Origin: Plantago ovata
Lineage: Eukaryota > Streptophyta > Magnoliopsida > Lamiales > Plantaginaceae
DNA: 64,000 nt
Direction of reading: 5' to 3'
Assembly: GCA_028274465.1 (NCBI GenBank)
Contig: CM051456.1
Coordinates: forward strand, 43,584,870-43,648,869
Shown here: positions 35,076-45,953 of the stretch, one piece after another
Numbering within the stretch: position 1 is the stretch's first letter
Layout of the letters: every line of letters starts with the position of its first letter
Notes under the pieces: generated by a model
Told to the model about the DNA's origin: nothing
Database searches by the model: none
The model's input: only the letters and a program-made list of their open reading frames with translations
Made by a program: the position numbers and the translations under genes

Positions 35076-36395
35076 CTAATCGTCGGGATGGTAATCCACA
35101 TAAAAGTCCCTCCACATGTCAGACAGGAGATCATTGGATTGCCGTAGAGCCTCCTGTTGCTGCTGGATGAGCTGTTGCTGCTCCCACCTTTGTTGCCTAT
35201 CCTCTCGGCGATGCTCCTCGAATGTCTCCCAATCGCGGTTGCGCTGGGCAATGTGCCCGTCGAGGTCCTGTTGCAAGGCCGCGGTACTGGCATCAATTCT
35301 ATCGAAACGACCGTCGAGGTAGGTCCGAAATTCAGAGAAGTCAAATCCTCTAGACCCCTGTGGTGCTCGAGGCGGTGCATGCGGTGCTCTATGGACAAAT
35401 GGGATATCCGGTATAGGGGCTTGGCCATCATCAGCCTCCATAGCATCCTCATAATCGTTCTCATTATAGGAATCACTCGTTTGGAAGGGTGCTTCCACAT
35501 CAGCAGCGGCAACCGTGGGGTTCTTCAACTGATACCTAGCCAGCTGTACCTCAATAGTCGAGGGTGAAAGGGCAGCGACCTCGCAATCCCCCTCGTCAAT
35601 GTCCTCAACCCCATGATATTTGCAGTAGGCAGTGATGAAGCTCGGAAAGATGAAGGGCTTCTTCTTCTTTTCCCAGTGGCGCTCATACTCTTCATACATG
35701 ATGTGCCCGATGTCTATCCGATGTCTGTCTATCAAGCAGTAGAGGAGCTCGGCGTAGTATGGCTGTATCCAAGTGTCATTCTTCCTAGGGATCAAGTTGA
35801 AGATGCAGAATTTCATCATTACCTTAGCTTCAATGCTAAGGTCGCTCTGACGGATCCGTGCAGGTTCTCCCCCGATTTCTGGATATCTGTACTCCCTGTT
35901 GCAGATCACGTCCGTAATATGTCTTCCTATCCCCCTAGAGGCCCTCGAATACAGGTAGGCATGGTCGCTCCCTGTGAACTCCTGCTGCCCAAAATGGATG
36001 AATGAAGAAATGGACTCTGGTGTCCATGCTATTATCAGGCCTCGAACTAGTACCCCATTCTTCTCCTCGAGATCAGTGAATCCAGTGTAGAACTCTTAGA
36101 GGAGGCTCACGTCGTACCCCTTGAACCTGTTGGAACTGTACCAAACCCAATTCCTTCTTGATGCCAATCGGGATAGCGTCCTATACCTCGCCGTTCCAGC
36201 CGCTGCCTCCGGGATATCAATCCTCCTGTCTGGAATGATCGATCTTCCCCCTTCGGCCATCTCCGCCTCGAGCCTTTGTCGGACATCTATCGCAGCAAAA
36301 GACATCTCGTACATGTGGTGAGAAGGTTGGGAGCTTGATGCTACTCCCTTCCCCTTTTTGCTCGAGCCAGCTCTCCTCGATCCTCTTGGAGCCAT
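35076..36395 (-). pseudogene. ORF2 of element C, one nonsense codon
   Basis: A 440-codon frame homologous to ORF2 of D, starting at 36395 five bases after a TAG acceptor-like site. The only break I find is TAA at 36096-36098 (codon 100), where D has CAA for Gln. Otherwise the frame stays open: basic N-terminus (RRAGSSKKGKG), core with LSIEAKVMMKFC and PFIFPSFITAYC, and a Gln-rich coiled end (RWEQQQLIQQQQEAL). A single C-to-T change suggests recent loss. Confidence 0.8.
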
Positions 36396-37506
36396 GATTC
36401 CTACAAACAACAATTAGTATCTTGTATGACGCAAAACAGTCATATGCATATGTAAATGTACGAGCGAACAAACGAGCAATATCTTCAACAATCCAACTCC
36501 TTAAAAACCCAATGTCTAGTCTAGCTACTTCATCACGCAACATATCAATGTAACTACTACAATAACATATCTCATTATGCTCTTGCTAAACAACAAATGC
36601 CTTGAATCACTAGGTTCAATCCATACCATAATAACAAAAATCTAACAACATAAATCCTCAACTTCATCAATCATGCATTCTACCATTACATCCATCATTA
36701 TCATATCAACAAACACATGTTTAAGCATGGAATGAAAGTAAGAGATACATTTCCTAACAAGATATATCATCTAATAGCAAAAATCTCAAATCAACAAACC
36801 AAGCCTAATTGAACATGCAATTGATAATGAATAACGTTCCTAATCATATAAATCATCAATCCATACATCATACAAGCTTAATTGAAGCATAAATCAAAAA
36901 ACCCCCAAATTTGAAAATTAGGGTTCATAAGAAGATACCTCAGATCTGAAAACCTAATGCACTAGGGTGAAATCTGTTCGAATGAAAAGATAGATCATGT
37001 AATAGGCTTCGATTGAAGCTAAACAACACTAAATTTGGTGAAGAAATGAAGAAGTTATGAAGTTTTGAAGCTAAAATCGCAAAATTCGGTTTTTGGAGAG
37101 AAGAAGGTGGAGAGAATGAAGAAAATGAGCTGAAAAAGGGGAGATCCGCGTTTTTGACCATCAGGGACTGTGGGGCGAGTCGCCCCGTGCGGGGCGATTC
37201 GCCCCCCACTCCCTGATGCGGGGAGACGAAATCTCCGACAAAAACGCAGTTTTTAATCCCCGAAACCATTTTTTCTCATAAAACCACTCGAAAAATAACA
37301 CTCAAACATAACATAAGCACATACGACACAGAGACGAACAAATTCACATATGAAAAGCAAATTGTTCAAGAATGAATGCATGCAATAAAGCAGTAAAGAA
37401 AGCGATAAAAACTCCGGGTTGCCTCCCGGATAGCGCCATTATTTAAAGTCTTTGACTCGACTCCTGTCTGCGCCTAGCTCTTCTTCTTGAGGGTACTAGA
37501 CTTCCC
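36396..37506 (-). promoter_or_regulatory. Spacer of element C: palindromes, leader and candidate intron before ORF2
   Basis: In sense after gag-protease: GC palindromes (37224-37170; GGGGCGAATCGCCCC type), a pyrimidine-rich leader (37130-36939), a donor-like GAG|GTATCT (exon end 36939), an AT-rich 538-nt candidate intron (36938-36401) ending TGTTTGTAG, then GAATC and the ORF2 ATG. B and D share each part. Reading it as a separate transcription unit is inference. Confidence 0.5.
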
Positions 37507-39633
37507 CTACATCGATCTCCTCCTCATGCCACGAACCTGTGAATAAGAAAGAACATAGGCTGCAAGACCACAGTAGTGAGTAGTGTGAGAAGTATCAGGC
37601 AGATCAGGTGGATCGGATATGGCTTGCAACACATGTCGCTTGCCATCAACTTCAATAGTGCAAGTTCTTTGGTAGATGTCCATCACGGAGCGTAGCTTAG
37701 TCAAGAACGTTCGTCCCAAGAGAATGACATCCCCCGTCCCAGGTGCAGACGGCGGCATAACTACAAAATTGGTGCATACAGAAACTTCACCGATCTTGAC
37801 CAACACATTTTTCACAACGCCTTCGGGTCTCACAAAGGATCCATCCGCCAGTTGCACAATAGCCCTATGCTTAGATAGTTTTCCAAGGCTACTCTTCTCA
37901 AACACATTCAAAGGGAGCACGTTAGAGTAGGATCCTGTGTCTAGTGTGGCACGGACATCTTCAAGCTCACCAATCCTGACCTTAACATCGAAACTTTTAG
38001 GGAGTGGCTCGGGATCCTCTTGATCCTCTTCACTCTCGTCAGAACCAAGGTCCTTCTCTTCTTCCTTAGCCTGTGGGAGTACTTCCCCCTTGCAACACTC
38101 GCACTTAGTAACCTTCTTGATGGTGATTTCAACAGGTAGATCACCCTCCAAGGTAATGGAATTCGACTTCTCAGTGTTGCTAGGCAGCTTGCCTTGCTCC
38201 CTACTTACTCCTCGGTTGATCAACTCTTGCATCTTTTGATGGGCAAGCCTAGTGCTCTCTTCCAACCTATCAAGTCTCGCTATAGTCTTCTCAGAATCTT
38301 CTTCATAACGTTTGAGAAAACTTTGGGTGTGATCAACCATCTTTTGCAAGTTCTCCATCAGTTGAGCCGACTTCGACTTCGATGGCTCTTTCGGAGCGGG
38401 GTTTTCGCAGTGATCATTACCATAGTTTAGCCTACTACGGTCTTGGTTAGGGCCATAAGTTTGGCTAGCCGGTGCATATCCTTGATTGTTTCGGAACCCT
38501 CTTCTCCAAAATCCACCTCGAGGATTCCTCCCATCTTGTCCGTAGCTAGCTTCTTGAGTACCAAAATCCGTAGCAAAGGCTTCCCCTTCGCCTCTTTGAG
38601 CCCATTTGCCATCATCATACGCAAGCTCCGATCTACACATATGATCCCCATACCCATAGTTCTTGCATATTCGGCATACTTCGTTCGAAACAGTTGTTCT
38701 GGTGGCGCTCTTGAGGACTTTCTTCAATTCGTTGGTAAAGCACTCGAATTGATCCCCATTCCCCCTATACATAGGGGGTTCTTGAGTCGGTGGAGCTTCA
38801 GGTCCACGCCTCCTAACCATTGCCCTTGGGTCCTTGAACTGCGAACCCTTAGCAAGCCTTTCGAAAACTGCCCAGACGGCTTCTGCGGTTTCCTCCCAAA
38901 TATTGCCTCGGCATTGGAAATCCACCACTTGTTGGTTCTCGAAGGTTAGTCCATTGTAGAAGTGTTGGACTAGGTCAGAAAGTTCAAAACCATGGTGAGG
39001 GCACTTGTTCATGAGATCTTGGAACCTCTCAAACGCGGTGTAGATGGTCTCGTCATAGTCCTGCTTGAATCCAGTGATTTGCGCCTTTAGCGCGGTAGTC
39101 AAGGTGTGAGGGAAGTATTTTTCCATGAAAGCTGAAAAAACCTTCTCCCAAATGTCCAGCGAGCCTGCTGGTAGAGAACTCAACCATGACTTGGCTCTGT
39201 CGCCAAGCCCCATAGCAAAAACCTTCATCCGCAACTCATCCGTTGTTATTTCAGCTCCGGGTCGTGGGAGTTGGTTGATGAAATCATCGATATCGTGCAA
39301 GTACCCCATCACATCTTCCCTTGCTAAGCCATAGAACCTCGGAAGTTGTTGGAATGCGTGGTTCTTGATTTCCAGATCTCGAGTTGCTGACGAAAGAACA
39401 ATCGCCGGTCCCCTCATACGATCCTTGGAGGGTTGAACCCATGCTTTCAGTGGTCTAGCTTCTGCCATTCCGTCGATTTCCTTGAAGAGACTGTGTAGAG
39501 ATTCAGAGAAGTCTGTATCCTCTATTTCCTCTAGCTCACGCCTTTGAAGTAGTCGCCTTCTTTGGTGGTAGACTCTGTCGATCTCAGCAATTGAATCAGC
39601 AAGCGGTGTTCCCCGAGATCGTGGATGTGGCAT
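37507..39633 (-). CDS. Gag-protease polyprotein of element C, open
   Basis: 708 residues without a stop. Domains: a short N-terminal region; Retrotrans_gag-type core about residues 95-280 (LRMKVFAMGLGDRAKSWL, FMEKYFPHTL, CPHHGFEL); zinc-knuckle site CRICKNYGYGDHMC near residues 320-333, in which the His of CCHC is Tyr; charged coiled region (about 430-480, MENLQKMVDHTQ); aspartic protease with LDTGSYSNVLP near residue 564 and VILLGRTFLTKL after it. Gag would form the particle and the protease would process it. There is no downstream pol, so reverse transcriptase and integrase must come from elsewhere. The ATG at 39633 is shared with B and D and lies about 125 bp from the primer site. It is the only open gag among the copies. 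Confidence 0.88.
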   Translation of the reverse strand: MPHPRSRGTPLADSIAEIDRVYHQRRRLLQRRELEEIEDTDFSESLHSLFKEIDGMAEARPLKAWVQPSKDRMRGPAIVLSSATRDLEIKNHAFQQLPRFYGLAREDVMGYLHDIDDFINQLPRPGAEITTDELRMKVFAMGLGDRAKSWLSSLPAGSLDIWEKVFSAFMEKYFPHTLTTALKAQITGFKQDYDETIYTAFERFQDLMNKCPHHGFELSDLVQHFYNGLTFENQQVVDFQCRGNIWEETAEAVWAVFERLAKGSQFKDPRAMVRRRGPEAPPTQEPPMYRGNGDQFECFTNELKKVLKSATRTTVSNEVCRICKNYGYGDHMCRSELAYDDGKWAQRGEGEAFATDFGTQEASYGQDGRNPRGGFWRRGFRNNQGYAPASQTYGPNQDRSRLNYGNDHCENPAPKEPSKSKSAQLMENLQKMVDHTQSFLKRYEEDSEKTIARLDRLEESTRLAHQKMQELINRGVSREQGKLPSNTEKSNSITLEGDLPVEITIKKVTKCECCKGEVLPQAKEEEKDLGSDESEEDQEDPEPLPKSFDVKVRIGELEDVRATLDTGSYSNVLPLNVFEKSSLGKLSKHRAIVQLADGSFVRPEGVVKNVLVKIGEVSVCTNFVVMPPSAPGTGDVILLGRTFLTKLRSVMDIYQRTCTIEVDGKRHVLQAISDPPDLPDTSHTTHYCGLAAYVLSYSQVRGMRRRSM

Positions 39634-39757
39634 ACACTATCTGTAACAGACTAGGAAAGCAGTATCAGAGAGAGATTAAAAAGGAAAACTAAAACTAATA
39701 GAATTAGGAATTGAATGTTGAAAATATAAACAAATTAAATAGAAAAAAGGAGTATAG

Positions 39758-39775
39758 TCCCCGGCAGTGGCGCCA
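39758..39775 (-). promoter_or_regulatory. Primer binding site of element C (tRNA-Asp)
   Basis: TCCCCGGCAGTGGCGCCA as printed; two changes relative to the site of B. It lies next to the 5' LTR that starts at 39779. Confidence 0.85.
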
Positions 39776-39778
39776 ATT

Positions 39779-41065
39779 TGATGAACGCGCGGATGTCGTG
39801 CTCCGAGCGAATCAAATAAATTTTTTATTTAGCCAAAGGCAATTCACAACTACAACGAAAACCGTAGTGTAGCAGTAGAATAACCTCGAGTGTCGATCTC
39901 TGAGGACTATAACTAGCTTTATCAAATCTAATTTAGAATATAAAAACAGCAGACGGTATAGCAAAGGGTTTTTCTAACAGATAATGGAGATTGGTGATAG
40001 TATGGTCCTTCAAAGCATAACGGGTTAATAATCATGCGTAAATTCCTCGGTTTTGCATGGAGATCTTTGATCAATTAATTGTCCTGTTGTAATTATCAAA
40101 CACTACGAAGATAAATAGATAGGTGAAAGGACTATTAAATTGTCCAATTGTGTTTCGTAATTATTCAACACTACGAAGATATAGATATGCTAAAGTCCAA
40201 TGAATTGTCCAATTGTGTGCAATAATTAATCAACAATACGAAGATATAGATTCCGCTAGATCAAAGAAATAAAGCAATAACACGGAGTATAATGCGCGAT
40301 ATAGCCATTAGCATAATTATCAACCCTTCGCTAAGAATTCACATACTATCACCAACGACAAGTTTAGCTACTCATAGTTGTCATGCAATCAACAGAAATC
40401 ATAGAAGAAAGCATATTGAAAGATATATAAAAATAAGTAGAAAAACTGTAAGATACAATGTTACCGAAGGTTGTCAGTCTCCGAAGAATCGCGATCTTAC
40501 AAGCTCCAAACTGCTATGAAAAAGTATCTCCTAAGCTATGAACCCCCAGAACAGGCTCTGGAAAGTTCCTACCTAAAACTACAGAGAAAGGTGAGAGAAT
40601 AGGTCTGGAAAAGTATGAAATTCGGAGAAAAACTGAGCAACTATATATAGTGTTCGAATTTGTGTGGGGCGAAGGGCCCCACACACCGGGCGATTTGCCT
40701 GGTGTGGGGCGATTCGTCCGGGAGTAAAATCCGGGATTTTGCGCGTTTTTGGATTTCTTCCCCTTTTCGGACTCGGTTTCTGACTTCTAGTGGCCTTCTA
40801 ACCTCCAGATTCGACCCCTAGACTCCAAATCCTATCCGGAAACCTTCAGATACTCCAAATAGGCTTCTGGAACACCAATTCCTTGTCAACTTCAATATAA
40901 TTGCCCGGAAATCCTCGTTTTTCAACCAAAACCTGTAAAATAAAAACTAAAGTGAAACGTGACACTATTCTAATAAAATGCACTGAAATATAGCTAAATT
41001 AACATAGAGGATAGCTAAATTAGGTGAAAAAGACTCAAATGAAAGTTTAAAATACACATTCATCA
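39779..41065 (-). repeat. 5' LTR of element C
   Basis: 1,287 bp, TGATGAACGCGCGG to ACATTCATCA. Palindromes (40722-40665; shorter than in the partner) stand upstream, in sense, of TATATATA (40649-40642). Confidence 0.9.
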
Positions 41066-41070
41066 TTGAC

Positions 41071-41338
41071 CATCAAGACAGAATCTCTTGGCTTCGTCGG
41101 AAGTCGATTCCTCTCTTGGTTTTGGAACGACAGTATCAACTGGTTCGCCTAAGATAGTTTCCTTTTCAGCTTCTGTGATTTTGTGAGGAAAACTTCTTTC
41201 AACCTTAGTGATTTTGATAGGTCCATCATTAATGACAGTAACCATCTCATCACTAATGGCCTCAAAATGTAGCATCATGTTGTTTCGCCATTTTTCGTAG
41301 TTTTCCAGCTTCAGCAAGGGAGCATCTCCTAAAGTCAT
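41071..41338 (-). pseudogene. gag of copia element A, N-terminal part
   Basis: Starts ATG at 41338 (MTLGDAPLLKLENYEKW) about 100 bp after the primer site and runs to DEAKRF...DGQ, where element C is inserted. Homologous to 60508-60780 of H, whose codon 18 is a stop. The frame itself is open here. The rest lies at 32521-31532. Confidence 0.88.
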
Positions 41339-41435
41339 CCTGTCAGCAAAAGACTACCAAACTGATCAAGTGAGAGTGATTTACGGAAAGCACCTAAGGG
41401 GATCTAGGTTCAGTGCTGAAGGTTAAAGAACCTCC

Positions 41436-41448
41436 AGCTCTGATACCA
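41436..41448 (-). promoter_or_regulatory. Primer binding site of copia element A (initiator tRNA-Met)
   Basis: In sense TGGTATCAGAGCT, two bases after the 5' LTR. This is the standard primer site of plant copia elements and fixes the orientation of A. Confidence 0.92.
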
Positions 41449-41450
41449 CT

Positions 41451-43022
41451 TGTTGGTCCCTTTAAACAACAAGAAAAGACTAGAGGGGGGGTGAATAGTC
41501 TTTTCAAACTTTCGTCGTTTAAAAACTTTCTCAGCAAGTACTTATTACTTTTCAGTAATGAGTTTGCTGATACTTAACTTTCTCAGCAAGCGCAAGTTAC
41601 TTTTCAGTAACTAGTTTTGCTGATATTTAAAATCAGAGAGCGGAAGTCTTTGATATAATAAGTGCTTTGTCAGTAAGTGATAGTTTCAGCAAGTGAAGTG
41701 AGTGACTGTGTACAGATAGATATGCTTTGCTGAAAACTAAATGCAGTAAGTAAATCACACAAACACTTTTATAGTGGTATCTGAGAGTGGCGTAATCTCT
41801 CAACTAATCCACTTTGTCCTTTCTAGGACTGAATCCACTAAGACAAGTTTGAGGTTACTTACAACACCTATCTAGAGCGATTCAAACACAAATCAAAGCA
41901 CACTTGCTTCGTTTCCAACCTAACTAGAGAACGAAACCTTGTTCTTCACCAAACTTGGGACTTTTAATCAGCAACACTATGCTTGATTAAGTTCCCCCTG
42001 AATATCACGCCTGAAAGGGTGTATTTTCAGTTAGAGAGGTTTGGGATGAGATAACTTAATTATAACTTATTCCGCTACAACAAGTAATCTAAGAAACAAA
42101 ACTTTGAATACTTTGCAGTAAACAAGTTTGATTGTTTCTGGTGTCAAGACTTGTTCTTGTTCGAAAGAAAGAAAGAACACCTAACTACTTTCTTAGCTGT
42201 GTAAGTTCTACTTCTTCACAAGTAGCTTTTTCAAGATTTAAGTCTTGGAACGGATCAATGGCAGTAAAGAGTATTTGAAGGGTATGTGAGTTTAAGCACA
42301 AGTGAGAGTTTGATCACGTTGTTGACACACTTCAACTCTTTGCCGGATGACCTCTATTTATAGTGAAAATAAGGAGTCGTTTGAATTTCAAATTCTAAGG
42401 CTTTTGTTCCTTAAGATGTCACTATCTTGCTTTTGTACTTTCAGCAGCGTCCTTGTTTGTCTTCTAGTCTTCATGTCCTTCGCATGCATGCTTTGCATTT
42501 AATCCTCATTTGAATGAAATTCAAACAGTAACATTGGAGTGCAAATACAAGTACTTTCAGCAAGAGGTCACAAATGTTCATCAGCAAGTGGTCAGTCTCA
42601 GTTTCAGCAAGCACAACCTACTCTGTCGTTTAGATTTTCACTTATGCAATGATGTTGCTGAAGTTTCCACTTTCTGAGCAACATGTGTCTTTGTAGATAC
42701 CAGTCTTCAGAAATCTTCTAGTCTTCAGTTCTTCGAAATCTTCAAGTTTCTGAGCGGTTCTAAATGCTTCAATAGTTCGTTTGTGTAAACAAAGTACATC
42801 ATCCGCAAATGCTTCAATAGGTTGTATTTCTTTTCAGAAAACAAGATACATCATAAGCGGTAAAACAACCTATCTAGCACCTACTCTAAGTCTTCAGCAA
42901 ATGTTCATCTTTTACAATGTCCTTAAAATTCTAAATTCCTATGGACCTTAAGAGTACTAGTTACTGGACTTTCCTTAATTTAGCATGGTTAATTGCTCAT
43001 TAAAATTACAAGTTTCCTAACA
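41451..43022 (-). repeat. 5' LTR of copia element A
   Basis: 1,572 bp, partner of 5533-7103, TGTTGGTCCC to CCTAACA on the printed strand, with the same TTGCTGA-rich composition. The target duplication GTTAC follows at 43023-43027. Confidence 0.92.
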
Positions 43023-43418
43023 GTTACAAACACCTCTAAAGTATTGATAGTGATCTTTTATGATGTGTGTCATGAAAGTTACCTAGACGGTTGCTTAGCA
43101 GACTTAGTCGAAGGTATTACGCACTGAACTTGTGAGCATATTCGTAATCCATACATGTTAATTCAATTTCTACCACCAACCGTTTTCCTTCTTTGATTAC
43201 AAAGAAGTTTGATTCTAGTTTGTTGTGGTCTAAAACCATTTTCAAAACCAACTTGAACTCGTTGACTGAAATCTAATACAAAAACCTCAAACACAGCCAC
43301 GTTAGGTCCCGAGAGAACGAAACTCGGGGACAACTTGCCATTGCACTCAGATTTGTGTAGTGATAAGTGTTCTTTGGCTTTTAAACAAATTTAATTGGTG
43401 AAAAAACGACTCATCAAG
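43023..43418 (+). repeat. 3' LTR of element F, second part
   Basis: Starts with the duplicated GTTAC and then continues the F LTR (AAACACCTCTAAAG) to the end ACTCATCA. Closely matches positions 75-468. Confidence 0.9.
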
Positions 43419-44450
43419 TAGGTTGTGTTTGCTGAAACTGAGACTGACCACTTGGTGACAACATATGTGACCACCTTGCTGAAGAAGTACTTGCATTTTG
43501 GCTCAAACGTTCATATTTGAATTTGATTCAAAGAACATTAAATGCAAAGTTAGCACGCGAAGAACATGAAGACAAGAAGACAAATGAAGGCTGAAAGTAC
43601 AAAAGCAAGATAGTGACACACTCAAATCCTTCTCTACTCTTTACTGCCTATTGATCCGTTCCAAGACTTAAGATTGAAACTAAAGCAACTTGTAAAGAAG
43701 TAGTAGAACATTGAAAGCTAAGAAATTAGTTAAGTGTTATTTCTTCGAAACAAGAACAAGTCTTCACACCAGAAACAATAAACTTGCTTACTACAAAGTA
43801 TTACAAGTTGAGTTTATTTAGATTGCTTGTTATAGCTGCGAAGTTATATTCAAGTCATCTCATCCCAAACCTCTCTAACTGATAAACACCCTTATTCAGG
43901 CGTGGAATTCGGGGGGAATTAATCAAGCATAGTTTTACTAATTAAGTGTCCCAAGTTTGGTGGAGAACAAGGTTTAGTTCTCTAGTTTTAGGTTGGAAAC
44001 AAGGCAAGTGTGCTTTGGTTTATGAGAATCATTAGTGATAGGATTTGTAAGGAACCTCATATCTTATCTTAGTGGATTCAGTCCTAGAAAGGACAAAGTG
44101 GATTAGTTGAGAGATTACGCCACTCTCAGATACCACTATAAAAGTGTTTGTGTGATTTACATTTATGCAGTTACCTTTCAGCAAGCTACTTTGTTTTACA
44201 CTGTGTATCTGCTTACTTGCTGAAACTAGCTTTCTGACAAAAGCACTTATTGTAAAAGACTTTCGCACTCTGTTTTTATATATCAACAAACTTGTCACTG
44301 AAAAGTAACAAGCACTTGCTGAGAAAGTTAAGTACCAGCAAAATCATTACTGAAAAGTAATAAGTACTTGCTGAGAAAGTTTTAAACGACGAAAAGTTTG
44401 TAAAGACTATTCCCCCCCTAGTCTTTACTTGTTGTTTAAAGGGACCAACA
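43419..44450 (+). repeat. G: right part of a copia solo LTR
   Basis: Matches the LTR of H from about 59225 to its end at 60395 (start AGTAGGTTG, end GGGACCAACA), with a deletion of about 200 bp in the TATA region. No primer site follows the end, so it is a solo LTR or remnant. Its left part must lie beyond the left window edge, on the other side of element F. It is the oldest copia copy here by divergence. Confidence 0.75.
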
Positions 44451-45049
44451 GGTCCATATATAGCACTTGGTCAGCCCTAAATGTAGAGCGCCCTTTGGAA
44501 CGTCCAAATTCGCACTTCAAGGATTGGACATAATTTTACATTAACATATGTCCCCCTAGTTTCCAAGTATTGGCACGAGATAGTTGTGGAACTATAAGTA
44601 TAGTCCGGCTCTCTTACATGTGACGGACTCTTTTTTGTCGAAAAAATTCTCGGATTTTATGCCCTTATGTCCTCCTTCAATCCCTCTTCCCCCCCCCCCC
44701 CTCTCCTTTTTATAGTCCGAGTAACTTAATACTCGGAGTATTAAAAAGAGATATTTGTAATAAGACTGAACCCGAATTGAGGCTTTTTAAAGTACGGGTA
44801 TTTTTCTTCGTGAAAGCCTTTCCTTGACGTAAGGATTGCTAGGTTCGACCTAGGTGGTCGGCCTTAAGGAGATTGGCATAACTCTCTCGACATGCTACTG
44901 GGGACGACCCATATAACTGGAGACTTTAGAGAACCCGAGTGTCGGAGTCTGGGCAGAGTAGCCTTTCCTCTGACCTTGGATCACTCTGACTAGTGGTTAG
45001 TCGGGATTTCCATTGGGTAGCCTATTTCTTTTGAAGAGTTGGCTTGTTC
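44451..45049. other. Unassigned sequence, possibly Tat-type gypsy non-coding DNA
   Basis: No gene seen. It contains a run of 13 C near 44691-44703 and blocks such as CATGCTACTGGGGACGACCC (44891-44910). Placement in a Tat-type element is only suggested by the neighbouring Tat-like coding fragment. Confidence 0.3.
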
Positions 45050-45458
45050 TCAGATAAATATCTTGAGGACTTTATGCCGAGACTGTCGGACTTATAAAAT
45101 TTCAAGGATGTCGGATCCTAGAGAAATATCATGAGGACTTTATGTCGAGACGGTCGGACTTATAAAATTTCAAGGATGTCGGATCCCAGAGAAATATCAT
45201 GAGGACTTTATGCCTAGACGGTCGGACTTATAAAATTTCAAGGATGCGGATCCCAGAGAAATATCATGAGGACTTTATGCCGAGACGGTCGGACTTATAA
45301 AATTTCAAGGATGTCGGATCCCAGAGAAATATCATGAGGACTTTATGCCAAGACGGTCGGACTTATAAAATTTCAAGGATGTCGGATCCCAGAGAAATAT
45401 CCTAAGGACTTTATGCCGAGACAGGCGGACTTATAAAATTTCAAGGATGTCGGATCTC
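45050..45458. repeat. 68-bp minisatellite, six units
   Basis: Units begin GAGGACTTTATGCCGAGAC at 45065, 45133, 45201, 45268, 45336 and 45404 (spacing 68, 68, 67, 68, 68). They also contain CGGACTTATAAAATTTCAAG. The units are very similar, with a few substitutions each. Confidence 0.95.
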
Positions 45459-45465
45459 GGACCTG

Positions 45466-45770
45466 TGTGAAATTTTGTCCCTGGCGAGATTTCGTCTCAG
45501 GAAATTTTTTTTCTCTGGAGAGATTTTGTCTCAGGAAAAAATTTGTCCCTAGAGAGATTTGGTCTCGGGAAGAATTTTGTCCCTAGAGGGATTTGGTCTC
45601 TGGAAACAATTTGTCCCTAGAGACATTTGGTCTCCGGAAAAATTTTGTCACTAAAAAGATTTAGTCTCAAGAAATATTTTGTCCCTAGAGAGATTTGGTC
45701 TCAAGAAACATTTTGTACATAGAGAGATTTGGTCTCAGGAAAAATTTTGTCCCTAGAGAGACCCAAATAG
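45466..45770. repeat. About 34-bp minisatellite, eight to nine units
   Basis: The unit is close to ATTTTGTCCCTAGAGAGATT followed by TGGTCTCAGGAAAA. The copies are more diverged than in the neighbouring 68-bp array. The unit is half as long as that of the other array, though I see no clear sequence match between them. Confidence 0.88.
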
Positions 45771-45953
45771 GATTTTATCTCCTATAAATAGAAATAAGGG
45801 AGAACATCTGCACACTTCCCTACTTCGAAAATTCTTCTCTCTAGAATTCAACCCCCAAAATGTTAGTCTCTTCCATTTGATCTCTTCAACTTAGCTTTAT
45901 TCCTCCACAAACACATACCATAACCTATTTATTAATGGAGAAAGGATAAAGGA
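45771..45953 (+). promoter_or_regulatory. Promoter-like stretch with TATA box after the minisatellites
   Basis: TATAAATA at 45783-45790 is followed by CACACTTCCCTACTTC about 30 bp downstream. Repeats, then a TATA box, then a pyrimidine-rich start would fit the LTR of a Tat-type gypsy element. No LTR ends were identified, so this is tentative. Confidence 0.35.

Larger units (their letters stand above)
32527..41065 (-). mobile_element. Element C: non-autonomous Athila-type gypsy element
   Basis: TSD TTGAC at 32522-32526 and 41066-41070, 8,539 bp, inserted in the gag of A. In sense: LTR (41065-39779), primer site, open gag-protease, spacer with palindromes and leader, ORF2 with one stop, 3' region, LTR (33526-32527). 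There is no reverse transcriptase or integrase. The LTR starts TGATGAACGCACGGATG, slightly different from B and D. Confidence 0.92.
5533..43022 (-). mobile_element. Element A: long Ty1/copia element with a third ORF
   Basis: It has two LTRs of about 1,571 bp, the TSD GTTAC on both sides, the primer site at the right and the polypurine tract at the left, so it reads on the minus strand. After subtracting B, C and their duplications its length is about 14.4 kb, long for copia. The sense order is LTR, gag, protease, integrase, reverse transcriptase, RNase H, third ORF, LTR. The downstream ORF, the long LTRs and the pol sequence resemble the Sirevirus group; this placement is inferred from memory. 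All genes carry stops or shifts. The two LTRs differ by a few percent where I compared them. Confidence 0.9.
1..43418 (+). mobile_element. Element F: decayed Athila-like gypsy LTR element, left end outside window
   Basis: The order is 5' LTR tail (1-468), tRNA-Asp primer site, broken gag-protease, about 2.1 kb of non-coding sequence, polypurine tract and 3' LTR (4548-5532 continued at 43028-43418). The 3' LTR is split by copia element A. The internal region is only about 4.1 kb, with no reverse transcriptase or integrase. The LTR ends are TGATGA and TCATCA. The five bases after the 3' LTR, AGTAG, fit the sequence of the copia LTR into which F inserted; the left flank that would confirm the duplication lies outside the window. 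F is a distant relative of B, C and D: the gag proteins align but the LTRs are largely different. Confidence 0.85.

Noticed and set aside
44840..44870. A GGTTCGACC word resembling a tRNA T-arm
   Set aside because: No acceptor, D-arm or anticodon arm can be folded around it.
45050..45458. CRISPR-like regular spacing
   Set aside because: The 68-bp units are directly adjacent, with no unique spacers, in plant DNA; this is a minisatellite.
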